Part shown: piece by piece, positions 44,376-53,724 of the stretch
How positions within the stretch are numbered: position 1 is the first letter of the stretch
Layout of the letters: each line of letters starts with the position of its first letter
Assembly (NCBI GenBank): GCA_018970725.1
Contig: JAGWVU010000017.1
Coordinates: 34,649-98,648 of the forward strand
Direction: 5' to 3'
Source: Verrucomicrobiota bacterium
GTDB taxonomy: Bacteria > Verrucomicrobiota > Verrucomicrobiia > Verrucomicrobiales > DEV007
Length of the DNA stretch: 64,000 bases
The notes under the pieces: generated by a model
What the model saw: only the letters and a program-made list of their open reading frames with translations
Told to the model about the DNA's origin: nothing
Databases searched by the model: none
Position numbers and translations under genes: made by a program

Positions 44376-45175
44376 GTGATTCGGGCTGGATTGTGCCAGG
44401 GGAGGCCCGCGAGGCTCTGCGCATCGGAACGGGTCGCGGGGTCCGGGTGGCGATTCTCGATTCCGGGGTCGATTGGACCCATCCCGCGCTCGCGGCGGCC
44501 CGGATCCGGGAGTCGGTTTCCGTTCTCGCGACCGAGTTGGGGCCGGAATTGCGGGAATCGACCGGGGGCGATGTCTTCGGGCACGGCACGGCGGTGGCCC
44601 ATCTGGTTCATGCGGTGGCTCCGGAGGCGGAAATTGGCAGCTTTCAGGTGCTGCACTCGGCGGAACACGGTTGCTCCGGGACGGCATCGACCCTGGAACT
44701 GGCGGTCGGGGCGGCGATTGCGCGGGGCTACCACATCGTGAACTGCAGTTTCGGCACGCCGGCCCGGCCGCCGGTCTTCCGCCATTTCAAGAGTTGGATC
44801 GATGAAGCCTATCTTCACGATGTCCACGTGGTCACGGCCTGCAACAATGCGGATTATGCCCGGCCGGAATGGCCCGCCCATTTTCCCAGTGTGATCGCGG
44901 TCAACATGGGGAGGATCGAGGATGATTCCATCCACTATCGGCCGGGGCATCTCGTGGAGTTCTTCGCGCGCGGGGAAAAGCTGAGGGTGCCCTGGTTGCA
45001 GCATGAGTGGAAGACGGTGACGGGGAGCAGTTACGCGGCACCGCGGGTGGCCGGGTTGCTGGCGAGGTTGCTTTCGGTCCACCCCGGCCTGCCGGTGCCG
45101 TTGGTCAAGGCGGTTCTCCGCCAGGTCGCGCTTCCTTGGAGCGAGGAGGTGGCGGGGGACAATGTGTGGGGCTGA
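44372..45175 (+). CDS. Cytoplasmic subtilisin-like (S8) serine protease
   Basis: 267 residues from GTG 44372, coupled to the GAF-like gene. The catalytic triad is visible: Asp30 in VAILDSGVD, His71 in FGHGTAVAHL and Ser220 in TGSSYAAPRVAG (the usual GTSMA is GSSYA). The oxyanion asparagine is in ACNNAD (about 158). There is no signal peptide and no propeptide, so it is a minimal subtilase predicted to act in the cytoplasm. That is unusual and suggests regulated cleavage of specific targets. It lies in a cassette with a sigma-like factor and a small protein. Confidence 0.88.
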   Translation: MSDSGWIVPGEAREALRIGTGRGVRVAILDSGVDWTHPALAAARIRESVSVLATELGPELRESTGGDVFGHGTAVAHLVHAVAPEAEIGSFQVLHSAEHGCSGTASTLELAVGAAIARGYHIVNCSFGTPARPPVFRHFKSWIDEAYLHDVHVVTACNNADYARPEWPAHFPSVIAVNMGRIEDDSIHYRPGHLVEFFARGEKLRVPWLQHEWKTVTGSSYAAPRVAGLLARLLSVHPGLPVPLVKAVLRQVALPWSEEVAGDNVWG

Positions 45176-45238
45176 AGCCGGTGATACTTTGAGGTTGCCG
45201 GAAGCCGTGGCTTGGCGCAGGATCGGGGCATGGGAACA

Positions 45239-45511
45239 ATGAAAGGCTTCGGCCTCCCCGCCATCGTGGTGTTTCTGGCCTTCGCCGGGGCGCTCTCCGC
45301 CCAGACCAAGGCGCAGCGGGTCCCTTCCGGGATCGGTCAGAAGGAGTCTCTTTTCGAAGGGCGGCAAAGTCCGGAGGTGGAAAAGAGGATCCGGATTTCC
45401 GAGACCAAGGTCCAGACCCAGGAGGAGATCATCCGGAAGCTGGAGGCGCGCGTCAAGGAGTTGGAGGCGGAGCTCGCCGCTCTCAAGGCGGGAACCCCGC
45501 CCGCGCCGTAA
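45239..45511 (+). CDS. Small secreted coiled-coil protein
   Basis: 90 residues from ATG 45239 (ATG 45230 possible). A clear signal peptide (MKGFGLPAIVVFLAFAGALSA) is followed by a charged segment and a heptad coiled coil at about 48-82 (EEIIRKLEARVKELEAELAAL). The end is Pro/Ala-rich. The family is not recognised; it could form envelope oligomers. It lies 63 bases behind the protease and 64 bases before the heme protein gene, so its operon membership is open. Confidence 0.65.
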   Translation: MKGFGLPAIVVFLAFAGALSAQTKAQRVPSGIGQKESLFEGRQSPEVEKRIRISETKVQTQEEIIRKLEARVKELEAELAALKAGTPPAP

Positions 45512-45575
45512 CCCCGGGAAAACGGTTGGCGGCATCCTTTGTCCTCCCGGAGGCGGGCGCTGGAAAAGATTCGGG

Positions 45576-48338
45576 ATGAATCCGAGCCATCTGCTTTTGC
45601 TCTTCGGGCTGTTCCTCTGCGCCCGGCTGTCTGCCGGGTTCCCGTCCCCGCTCAACACGGAAAGCACTCCGGGCGAGCCGATGCCCGCCGAGGAGGCCGC
45701 CGCCACCATTTCCCTGCCGCCGGGATTCAAGGCCAACGTGTTTGCCGCCGAGCCGGACGTGCGCAACCCGATTGCGATGGCTTGGGATGCCAGGGGGCGG
45801 CTCTGGATCGCGGAAAATTACAGTTACGCCACGCGCGAGCTGCAATTCGATGACCGGTTCCGGGACCGCATCGTGATCTTCGGGGACGAGGACGGCGACG
45901 GCCGGTCCGATCAGCGTCAGATTTTTTCGGAAGACCTCTTTCGCCTGACCGGCCTGGAGGTGGTGGCGGACGGGGTCTATGCGATCTGCCCGCCGCAGTT
46001 GCTCTTTTTGCCCGACCGGGACCATGACGACCGACCGGACGGCCCGGCCGAAGTGTTGTTGGACGGCTTCACGATACCTCCCGCCAACCATCACAACTTC
46101 GCGAACGGTCTCCGGATGGGACCGGACGGCTGGCTTTACGGGCGGTGCGGGGCCTCCGCTCCGGGAGAGGTCGGTGCTCCGGGTGTGGCTGCCGCCGGGC
46201 GCATTCCGCTCCGGGGAACGATCTGGCGGTATCACCCCCGGACCAAGGTCTTCGAGGCGCTGGCCGGAGGCACCACCAATCCGTGGGGGCACGATTGGAA
46301 CGAGGCCGGGGACCTTTTCTTTATCAACACGGTCAACGGCCACTTCTGGCATCTCATCCCGGGGGCGCGCTATGTCCGGCCCCACACCTTGGATCCCAAT
46401 CCCCGGGTTTACGAGGCGATCGACATGCATGCCGATCACTGGCATTTCGACACCGCCGGGGACTGGACCAAATCCCGGGACGGAGCCGCCAACGCCTGGG
46501 GCGGAGGACATGCCCACTGCGGGTTGCTCTTTCCCCGCGGGCGGAATTGGCCGGCGGCCTATCGGGGCAAGGCCCTGACCCTGAACCTTCACGGGCGCAG
46601 GATCAATGTGGAACGGGTGGAGAAAGAGGGGGCCGGTTACGTGGCAAGGCACGAGCCCGACTTTGCGATTTGGCAGGATCCCTTCTTCCGCGGCATGGAC
46701 CTCTCCGAGGGACCGGACGGTGCCATCTATGTGCTCGACTGGAGCGATACCGGGGAGTGCCATGAGTCCACCGGCGTGCACCGCACCAGCGGCCGGATTT
46801 ACCGGATCGCGCCGGGTGACGCCAAAGCGCCCCTGGCCCGGGATCCCGCCTGGCGGAACCGCCCCGCACCGTCCCCGGATTCCTTGCCGGTTCGTTCGCA
46901 GCACTGGCCTTTGGATACGGTGCTGGGCAAACGGCCGCGGGCCGAGGCGGCGCCGGAGGAGATCGATGAGGCGTTGCGCCTGCCGGCTTCGCCCTTGGAA
47001 ATCGCCTCGGTTCTGCAACGGCTGCCGGTGGACCGTCGGCTGGAAGTCGCGGCACCGCTGGTGGGCCGAACGGAGTGGGCGCATGACCACAACCTTCCGA
47101 AATTGGTCTGGTATGGGCTCATTCCCGTGGCCGATTTGGATCCAACCGGCCTGGCCCGGCTTGCCGCGAAGACCGACTGGCCGGACCTGCAGCGCTTCAT
47201 CTCCCGACGGCTGGCGGAAGATCTTGAAAGCAAGCCCGGGGCGGTGGCCTTGTTGTTGCGCTTGGGGCGGGAAGGAACGGAGGGGCTGCGCAAGGAGATC
47301 GTGAACGGCATGCTGGAGGCGACTTCCGGTTGGCGCAAGGCGAGGGCTCCGGAAGGTTGGGATGGCTTTGCGGCAACGGCCGGGACGTTGCCCGGGGTCC
47401 GCGAGTTGCAAGTCCTCTTCGGGGATGGCCGGGCCCTCGAGGAGATGCGCGCCCTGGCCTTGGATCCCAAAGGTGATCTGCGGGTCCGCAAATCCGCCCT
47501 CGGCAGCCTGATCGAGGCCCGGCCTCCGGACTTGCGGCAGGTTTGCGAGAAACTGGTCGGCGTCCGGTTTTTGAATCCGGTGGCGGCCCGAGGTCTCTCG
47601 CTATTCGAGGATCGCGGAGCCGCCGGGGCAATTGTTGGGGCTTGGAAACAGTTTCACCCGGAGGATCGGCCCGCTTTCTTCGCAGCCCTGACCTCCCGCC
47701 CCGTTTTCGCCGCGGTCTTGCTCGACGCGATGGAGCAGGGAGCGGTCCCAAAAAGCTCCCTGAGTGCCTACGATGCCCGCCAGATCCAGGCGCTCGGCGA
47801 TCCGGAGCTGGACCGCCGGCTCGCGACGGTCTGGGGAAGCCTGCGGACCGGTCAGGGGGACGGGAGCCGCGTCATCGCGGAATGGAGGGAGCGTTTCCCG
47901 CCGGCCGTGCTGGCGATGGCGGACAAGGGCAAAGGCCGGGTGGTTTTCCAGAACGTCTGCGCCAACTGCCACCAACTGTATGGCGCCGGCGGGAAGATCG
48001 GTCCGGATCTCACCGGCAGCGGACGGGGCAACCTCGATTACCTGCTCGAGAACATTCTTGATCCCGGCGCAGTCGTTTCCGCGGACTACCAGTTGTCCGT
48101 CCTGACGCTCAAGGATGGCCGGTTGCTCACCGGGATGATTCGGGAACGGAACGCCAGGGCGGTCACCCTGCAAACCATGGCGGCGGCGGAAACGATTCCG
48201 GCCGACCAGATCGTGAAAGCCGCGCTGGTCCCCCAATCCCTCATGCCCGAGGGCCTCGCGCTCGCCCTGCAACCGGATCAATTCCGCGATCTGCTCGCCT
48301 ACCTGATGCACCCGGTCCAGGTGGAGGCTTCACCCTGA
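45576..48338 (+). CDS. PVC-type heme-binding protein: beta-propeller, HEAT-like and cytochrome c
   Basis: 920 residues with a signal peptide (about 1-20). The N-terminal propeller begins SLPPGFKANVFAAEPDVRNPIA and has the calcium-type DEDGDGRSDQRQ. The HEAT-like helical part covers about 450-770, and the C-terminal cytochrome c carries CANCH at about residue 795 with the Met-ligand region KIGPDLTGSGRGNLDYLLENILDPG. It has the same layout as the protein at 18653-21856 but without the SGNH-like domain. The substrate is unknown; a periplasmic oxidoreductase role is inferred. Confidence 0.9.
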   Translation: MNPSHLLLLFGLFLCARLSAGFPSPLNTESTPGEPMPAEEAAATISLPPGFKANVFAAEPDVRNPIAMAWDARGRLWIAENYSYATRELQFDDRFRDRIVIFGDEDGDGRSDQRQIFSEDLFRLTGLEVVADGVYAICPPQLLFLPDRDHDDRPDGPAEVLLDGFTIPPANHHNFANGLRMGPDGWLYGRCGASAPGEVGAPGVAAAGRIPLRGTIWRYHPRTKVFEALAGGTTNPWGHDWNEAGDLFFINTVNGHFWHLIPGARYVRPHTLDPNPRVYEAIDMHADHWHFDTAGDWTKSRDGAANAWGGGHAHCGLLFPRGRNWPAAYRGKALTLNLHGRRINVERVEKEGAGYVARHEPDFAIWQDPFFRGMDLSEGPDGAIYVLDWSDTGECHESTGVHRTSGRIYRIAPGDAKAPLARDPAWRNRPAPSPDSLPVRSQHWPLDTVLGKRPRAEAAPEEIDEALRLPASPLEIASVLQRLPVDRRLEVAAPLVGRTEWAHDHNLPKLVWYGLIPVADLDPTGLARLAAKTDWPDLQRFISRRLAEDLESKPGAVALLLRLGREGTEGLRKEIVNGMLEATSGWRKARAPEGWDGFAATAGTLPGVRELQVLFGDGRALEEMRALALDPKGDLRVRKSALGSLIEARPPDLRQVCEKLVGVRFLNPVAARGLSLFEDRGAAGAIVGAWKQFHPEDRPAFFAALTSRPVFAAVLLDAMEQGAVPKSSLSAYDARQIQALGDPELDRRLATVWGSLRTGQGDGSRVIAEWRERFPPAVLAMADKGKGRVVFQNVCANCHQLYGAGGKIGPDLTGSGRGNLDYLLENILDPGAVVSADYQLSVLTLKDGRLLTGMIRERNARAVTLQTMAAAETIPADQIVKAALVPQSLMPEGLALALQPDQFRDLLAYLMHPVQVEASP

Positions 48339-49673
48339 CCGCGTTGCGCCCGAGCGGTTCCAAAAGCGGAGGCTGAAGAGCAGGGCGCAGGTGCTGAGCC
48401 CAAACGTCAAACCCCACCAAATCCCGGTCACGCCCATGTTCCGGGGAAAAGCCAGCCAATACCCCACGGGAAGACCGAGGAGCCAATGCGCCGCGAAGGC
48501 CGCCCGCGCCGGAAACCGCACGTCTTCCAATCCCCGCAAGGCACCCACGGAGATCACCTGAACCGCGTCCCCGGCCTGAAACACCGCCGAAATCAGCAGC
48601 AAGGCGGCCGCCGTCTCCAAGGTGGCCGCGTCCGGGATGAAGCAGGCGGCGATCCCGCGCCGGCCCCCGGCGATCACCCCGAAACTGACCAAGGTGAATC
48701 CCGCCGCGAGGAGCAGGGCCGAGAGGAACACCGGCCGTGGAGCGCCGGGGCTTCCCGAGCCGATCGCCGCCCCGATGCGGACCGTCACGGCCATGGAAAG
48801 GCCGAGGGGAACCATGAAGACGGAGGCGGCGCAGACCAAAGCGACGTGATGCGCGGCCAAGGCCGTTTCGCCCAGGGTTCCCGCCAGAAATGTGCTTGCG
48901 ACGAACGCGCTGACCTCCGCCAGCGTCTGCAGGGCGGCGGGGAGACCGAGCCCGGCCAGCGAGGCAAGGGAGCGCGGATCCGGGCGGCTCCACCAACGGC
49001 GGGGAATCCAATCACGCAGGCTCCGGGAGGAACGAAGCCAGATCATTAGGCCGGCGAGTATCGCCGATCGCGAAATCAGGGTCGCCACCCCCGCCCCGGC
49101 GAGCCCGAGTGCCGGACAACCGGCGTTTCCCCGGATGAGGAGCCAGTTCAGAAGCACATTCAGGAAAACCCCGCCGAGCGTGATCCAAAAGGGAGGCCAG
49201 GGCCGGTTCAGGGCATCCGCGTGCCCCTTGACCGCGAGGCTGAGAAAGGCGGGGACCATGGAGAGCGCGATCCATTTCAGGAAAACCGGAGCCATCTCCG
49301 TCACGGCGGGATCCTGCCCCAGCCGGTGCAGCTGCGTCAGGATCAGCCCCATCCCCAGCAGGGTGAGCGCGCCCATGCCCGCAGCCAGCCAGAGCCCGTC
49401 CCGCAGCACCGCCCCGGCCCGCCCCGTGTCTTCCGCCCCCCTGGCTTGCGAGACCCGGACGGGAATGGCGGAGAGCAGACCGATGGCGAAAACCAGCGGG
49501 ATGTGGCTCAGATTCGTCACCAACGCGGAGGCGGCCAGTTCGGTCGTGCCCAGTGGACCGATCATCGCGGTGTCCACGACGCCCATCAGCATCTGGCTCA
49601 ACTGGCCGGCGATCAACGGGGTCGCCAAACGCAGTGTCGCCCCGGCCTCGGCAAACAACGGGATGGACCTCAT
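48330..49673 (-). CDS. MATE family multidrug/cation efflux transporter
   Basis: 447 residues from ATG 49673 with twelve hydrophobic helices. The start LRLATPLIAGQLSQMLMGVVDTAMIGPLG and the second-half counterpart LGLPAALQTLAEVSAFVASTFLAGTLG show the internal duplication of MATE carriers (NorM-like). They export cationic compounds in exchange for Na+ or H+. Longer starts at 49709 and 49733 exist but would add a hydrophilic leader over the divergent promoter region. The 3' end overlaps the convergent heme protein gene by nine bases. Confidence 0.93.
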   Translation of the reverse strand: MRSIPLFAEAGATLRLATPLIAGQLSQMLMGVVDTAMIGPLGTTELAASALVTNLSHIPLVFAIGLLSAIPVRVSQARGAEDTGRAGAVLRDGLWLAAGMGALTLLGMGLILTQLHRLGQDPAVTEMAPVFLKWIALSMVPAFLSLAVKGHADALNRPWPPFWITLGGVFLNVLLNWLLIRGNAGCPALGLAGAGVATLISRSAILAGLMIWLRSSRSLRDWIPRRWWSRPDPRSLASLAGLGLPAALQTLAEVSAFVASTFLAGTLGETALAAHHVALVCAASVFMVPLGLSMAVTVRIGAAIGSGSPGAPRPVFLSALLLAAGFTLVSFGVIAGGRRGIAACFIPDAATLETAAALLLISAVFQAGDAVQVISVGALRGLEDVRFPARAAFAAHWLLGLPVGYWLAFPRNMGVTGIWWGLTFGLSTCALLFSLRFWNRSGATRSG

Positions 49674-49774
49674 GGAGCGGCGATGGGCTGGAGGGGCATG
49701 ACCGGGCATACACCCTGTCAGGAAGGCGGGCAAACCGAAGGAACTCCCGCTTGCATCCTAACCCGGTCTAAAGT

Positions 49775-50149
49775 ATGAAGGAATCGTCCGTTTGCACTGT
49801 CATGGATCCCCTTTTCTACAAGATCGTTCACTTGGCCGGGCTCATGACCCTCTTCACGGGACTCGCCGTTCTCCTGATCCAAGGCAAGGATGGGCCGCTC
49901 CGCAAACAAGCGCTCATTTTCCATGGTATCGGGCTCTTCCTCCTCCTCCTGGGCGGGTTCGGCCTCCTCGCCAAGTTGAAACTTTCTTACACCGCCGGTT
50001 GGGTCTTCCTGAAGCTGGGGATCTGGCTGTTCTTCGGAGCCTCGGTGGTTCTCGCCAAGAAGGGGATCCTCAAGGGCATCACCGGTTGGGCCCTGTGCAT
50101 CGCCCTCGGGGTCGTCGCGGCTTGGGCGGGCCTTGTCAAACCTTTCTGA
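49775..50149 (+). CDS. Small four-helix membrane protein
   Basis: 124 residues from ATG 49775, or 115 from ATG 49802, which begins MDPLFYKIVHLAGLMTLFTG and may be the true start. Four hydrophobic helices (first-helix core LAGLMTLFTGLAVLLI, then IFHGIGLFLLLLGGFGLLA, FLKLGIWLFFGASVVL and ALCIALGVVAAWAGLV) fill almost the whole chain. I do not recognise the family. It is 15 bases upstream of the GT2 gene and divergent from the MATE gene. Confidence 0.7.
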   Translation: MKESSVCTVMDPLFYKIVHLAGLMTLFTGLAVLLIQGKDGPLRKQALIFHGIGLFLLLLGGFGLLAKLKLSYTAGWVFLKLGIWLFFGASVVLAKKGILKGITGWALCIALGVVAAWAGLVKPF

Positions 50150-50164
50150 CCGGTCCCCGTCCGC

Positions 50165-51400
50165 TTGCCCCCGCTCGCCAGAGTCGTCGCGGTTTTGTGG
50201 CTCTTGCAGGTCCTTTACGGTCCCTTCAAGGCTTGGATCTCCAGACGCCTCTTGCGCCGGCAGCGCCGCATTTTCGCCCAAACCGTTCCCGAGCGATTCC
50301 GCCGCGCCTTGCTCATCGTCCCTGCCAAGGGGGCCGGGCCGGATTTCGGCTCGTTCCTCCATCTTGTGATGCACCAGGATTATCCGGACTACCGGATCAT
50401 TCTTGTGACGGAAAGCGGAAACGATCCTGCCGCCATTCGGGGACGCGCCTTTCTCGGTCTGGCTCCTGGGGAAAGCGTCTGGCGCTCTTCCCGTTCCCCC
50501 GGTGAGGAGGCTCGTGAAGTCGAGTTCGTCGAGGCCGGGCTCTCCAGAGATGAAGGGCAGAAGGTGCACAATCAGCGCGCCGCACTGGCCCGGATGCGTC
50601 CGGAAGACGAAATCATCGCGTTTGCGGACGCTGACATCGTGGGCAGCCGGGAATGGCTGCAACAGCTCTTCGCTCCGCTCAATCTCCATCGGGCGGACAT
50701 CAGCTCCGGTTACCGATGGCTGATTCCCAGCCGTCCCGGGTGGGTCAATTGGCTCGCCTCCAATTTGAACGGGGACATCGCCTTCCTCTCCGGTCCTTCG
50801 TGGTGCACCCTCTTGTGGGGCGGTTCCATGGCGATGACCCGGGAAACATTCGAAGCGCTGGACGTTCCAAGCGCCTTCCGGGGGTGTCTCAATGACGACT
50901 TGCAACTCACCCGCATTGCCCGTGAGTCGCGCAAGCGGATGGTCTTTGTCCGCGGGCTGATGGCGCCTTCCCCCGTCGATTACGATTGGTCCCGTTTCTG
51001 GGAGTTCGCCTGCCGCCAATACTTCCAAGTCCGCATGTATGTCCCCTTGTTCTGGGGGCTGGCGCTTTTCTTCACCACGCTCTGGCTGGCCGGAGTTTCC
51101 GTCGTTTGGTGGGGGGCGCTGCATGGATCCCCAGTCTGCCCATGGCTGATTCTTGGCAGTTCCCTCGCGATCCTCCTGACCCACCAACTCCGGCAAGACT
51201 ACCTCCGGGATCTCTTCGAGCCGGAGGTTTTCGACCAGATCCGTGGGGCCCGCTCCATCATCTGGTTTACCACCACGCTGAATTTTTTCGTTCACTGGCT
51301 CATTGTCCTCACCGTGATCGGCATGAACGGAATCGTCTGGGCCGGGATCCGTTACCGGGTGCGCGGTCGCCAGCAGGTCGAGGTGCTGAGTCGGGATTGA
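50165..51400 (+). CDS. Membrane glycosyltransferase family 2 protein
   Basis: 411 residues; the start is a TTG at 50165 because no ATG precedes the conserved region. An N-terminal helix leads into a GT-A domain: IVPAKGAG, the metal-binding FADADIVG (DAD at about 158-160), and NDDLQLT, the acceptor-site acidic motif. Three or four C-terminal membrane helices follow. QYFQVRMY stands where processive GT2 enzymes have QxxRW. The layout resembles ceramide glucosyltransferase-like proteins, so a lipid-linked acceptor is possible. Confidence 0.85.
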   Translation: MPPLARVVAVLWLLQVLYGPFKAWISRRLLRRQRRIFAQTVPERFRRALLIVPAKGAGPDFGSFLHLVMHQDYPDYRIILVTESGNDPAAIRGRAFLGLAPGESVWRSSRSPGEEAREVEFVEAGLSRDEGQKVHNQRAALARMRPEDEIIAFADADIVGSREWLQQLFAPLNLHRADISSGYRWLIPSRPGWVNWLASNLNGDIAFLSGPSWCTLLWGGSMAMTRETFEALDVPSAFRGCLNDDLQLTRIARESRKRMVFVRGLMAPSPVDYDWSRFWEFACRQYFQVRMYVPLFWGLALFFTTLWLAGVSVVWWGALHGSPVCPWLILGSSLAILLTHQLRQDYLRDLFEPEVFDQIRGARSIIWFTTTLNFFVHWLIVLTVIGMNGIVWAGIRYRVRGRQQVEVLSRD

Positions 51401-51612
51401 AGAACGCTTCCCACCGGAAATCGGGGTACGGCTGGAAGACCATCATCCCGCAACCCTGTGCGCTCCCTAAAGCAGTCCGGATTTCAGTCCGGAACCGTTC
51501 TCTGCCCGCGGCCCGGAACGGCTCGGTGGCAAACGGGATGAGGAGCGTTTTGCAGGCAGGACGCTCACATGACCTCACCGCCGGGACGGCTGTGTCCCAG
51601 CGCCACGGAATT
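51401..51612. repeat. Intergenic stretch with inverted repeats
   Basis: No gene is seen between the convergent GT2 and M20 genes. TCCGGA-TTTCAG-TCCGGA (51476-51493) forms a 6-bp hairpin, and GGGAC-GGCTGT-GTCCC (51583-51598) a 5-bp one. They frame a sequence that reads through as low-complexity peptide in several frames. The structure resembles dispersed palindromic elements found in verrucomicrobial intergenic regions, but no second copy is in the window. Confidence 0.4.
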
Positions 51613-52941
51613 TCAGCAGATTTCAAGAACCAAGCGCTCCAGCGCTTCGATCCCAAAGCGGAAACCCTCCACGGGGATCCGCTCGTCATCCCCGTGAAAA
51701 AGCGCTGAAAATTCCAAGCCGGCCGGGAGGGGCAGGGGATAGAATCCGTAACAAGTCGTTCCCAGCTTGGCGTAGTTCCGGGAATCGGTGACGCCAAAGA
51801 TCGGGTAGGGCAGAACCTCCGCGCCCGGGTCCATTTCCTGAAGGGTCGCTTTCATGGCCGCGAACACCTCCGTATCTGGAGAAAAAACGGTCGGGGGCTC
51901 TTCGTGAAGCAGTTCAATGACCGGCTCCGGACCGAGGATCGCCCGGGTTTCCGCGATGAGTTCCGCGGAGCTGCTCCCGGGGACAACCCGGCCATCCACC
52001 TCGATGATCACCTCGGAAGGGACGACATTGATCGCTTCCCCGGCCCGGATCACGGTGGGATTGACCGTATTGGAAAGGATCGACTGCAGAGCGAGGCGCT
52101 TTTCCCCGGGTGGAATGAGATGATGGAGCAGGAAGTGGCCCAGCGCGGGATGGCGCAAAGCCGAGAGGACGGCCTTTTCCACCGGGGGACTCAGGCGGAT
52201 GATCCCCTCCAAAAAACGGGCTGCCGGCTCGTTCCAGTGATGTGGAAGGCGTGCCTCCGCGAGACGCTGCAGAATCGGGGCGGCCCGGGCCACGCTCCCG
52301 TCCGGGCAGGGTTTGGCCCCATGGCCGGGCCGGCCCGGAACCCGGATCCGCAACCTCGCCAAACCGCGCTCGGCCACCTGAATGAGGTAACAACGGGTTC
52401 CGTGGACATCAATTGAGAATCCGCCCACTTCATTGATGCAGATTGCCGCGCGGATCAAATCCGGATGCTCCCGCACGAGAAAGGCGGAACCGAATTCACA
52501 CTCCCGTTCCTCGTCAGCCACGGCGGCGAAGATGACATCCCGCTTGAGTTGGCGACCGGACCGGCGCAGCCGACGGAAGACGGTGAGCGCCATTACCGCG
52601 AACCCCTTCATGTCAATGGCGCCCCGCCCCCAAAGGAAACCATCTTGCTCCAAACCGGAGAAGGGCGGGTGGGTCCACCGCGCCGGGTCGGCCGGCACCG
52701 TGTCAAGATGGCAACTGAGCAGCAGGGGCGGGGCGGAACCGTCCCCGGGCAGCCGGCTCACGAGGTTGACGCGTCCCGGGGACGGTTCAAGCCAAACGGC
52801 CTCGATCCCATCCGCAGCGAGGGCGCTCCGGACCAATTCGGCGGCCGGCTTCTCGTTTCCCGGCGGGTTGGAGGTATCGAGCCGGAGGAGCGCTTGCAGC
52901 AGCGATTTCGCCTCCAGAAATTCCGCCTCGGGAAGGGGCAT
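51613..52941 (-). CDS. M20 family metallopeptidase (carboxypeptidase-like)
   Basis: 442 residues. Zinc-site motifs are in place: LSCHLDTVPADPARWTHPPFSG (His and Asp), WGRGAIDMKG (Asp), the catalytic DEERECEFG (EE pair) and a late histidine in ALFHGDDERIP. The dimerisation domain lies between about 190 and 310. No signal peptide is seen, so it likely hydrolyses peptides or N-acyl amino acids in the cytoplasm. It starts 10 bases after the LolA-like gene and may be the last gene of that operon. Confidence 0.92.
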   Translation of the reverse strand: MPLPEAEFLEAKSLLQALLRLDTSNPPGNEKPAAELVRSALAADGIEAVWLEPSPGRVNLVSRLPGDGSAPPLLLSCHLDTVPADPARWTHPPFSGLEQDGFLWGRGAIDMKGFAVMALTVFRRLRRSGRQLKRDVIFAAVADEERECEFGSAFLVREHPDLIRAAICINEVGGFSIDVHGTRCYLIQVAERGLARLRIRVPGRPGHGAKPCPDGSVARAAPILQRLAEARLPHHWNEPAARFLEGIIRLSPPVEKAVLSALRHPALGHFLLHHLIPPGEKRLALQSILSNTVNPTVIRAGEAINVVPSEVIIEVDGRVVPGSSSAELIAETRAILGPEPVIELLHEEPPTVFSPDTEVFAAMKATLQEMDPGAEVLPYPIFGVTDSRNYAKLGTTCYGFYPLPLPAGLEFSALFHGDDERIPVEGFRFGIEALERLVLEIC

Positions 52942-52950
52942 GTCCCGACC

Positions 52951-53709
52951 TCAGGAAGCGGAGGGAAGGTGATCGGGCTCGAAGGTCTCCGGGGCGAATT
53001 CTTTGGTTTTGAAATCCCGGAAGCTGAGCACCGTCTTTTTCGGCGTGCCAAGCATCTCCGTCACTTCCAAGCTGGAGAGGAACGGGAGTTCCTCCCCTTT
53101 GATCTTGATCTTCTCGTCGTGCTTGAAGGTGGCGGTGCGGATCAGCTTGCCCGTCGTGGTGTAAAATTCCGCTTTCCGGCAGACCCGATCCCCGTTCGCA
53201 ACCCATAAGAGAACCTTGTGGTAAGAGGCGGTCGTTCCTTCCTTGGCGATCAGCTCGAACTGGGTGCAGGCCTCACCGCCCAAGGTGGCTTTGCGGGCCT
53301 CGGTGGGCGAGTATTCCTGCAGAAAGCTGATCGAGGCGATGTCGCCGATCGCCGCATCCCCGGCCACTTGGGAGCGCCGGGGCACGAGGATGGCCCGCTT
53401 GGTCCCGGGGCGGTAGAAATACATCCGGCCTTCGGTCAGCAGGTATTTCTTTCCGGCGGACGTGGCGGGCTCAACGATTTCCGCGGCCGCTTTGCCTTTC
53501 GCGCTCCGGACGATCAAGGTCGCGTTGGCGTTTTCATCGGCAGCTTGGCTGGCGGCTTGCACCGTCCATTCCATTCCGGAGGAGAAACGGACGCCCCGGC
53601 GGATTTCGGCGTCGTTCAACAAGGCCTTCTCGGTCGCGTCGATTGCGGCGTGGGCAGGCAGGGTGATCACCACTCCGATAAGGAGAAGGGCGATGAGGGA
53701 AGAGTTCAT
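52951..53709 (-). CDS. LolA-like outer-membrane lipoprotein-sorting protein
   Basis: 252 residues with a signal peptide (LIALLLIGVVITLPAHA). The core (TLIVRSAKGKAAAEIVEPATSAGKKYLL, RMYFYRPGTKRAILVPRRS, ...GDAAIGDIAS) matches LolA-like proteins annotated as outer-membrane lipoprotein-sorting proteins, which typically sit beside an FtsX-type ABC exporter. It is probably periplasmic and may receive lipid or lipoprotein cargo from the permease encoded 15 bases upstream. Confidence 0.88.
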   Translation of the reverse strand: MNSSLIALLLIGVVITLPAHAAIDATEKALLNDAEIRRGVRFSSGMEWTVQAASQAADENANATLIVRSAKGKAAAEIVEPATSAGKKYLLTEGRMYFYRPGTKRAILVPRRSQVAGDAAIGDIASISFLQEYSPTEARKATLGGEACTQFELIAKEGTTASYHKVLLWVANGDRVCRKAEFYTTTGKLIRTATFKHDEKIKIKGEELPFLSSLEVTEMLGTPKKTVLSFRDFKTKEFAPETFEPDHLPSAS

Positions 53710-53724
53710 CAGGCTGGATTTCGG

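Noticed and set aside
43856..45766. 636-codon minus-strand frame opposite the GAF-like and S8 protease genes
   Set aside because: The plus strand has an intact subtilase triad and coupled starts; the antisense frame has no motif.
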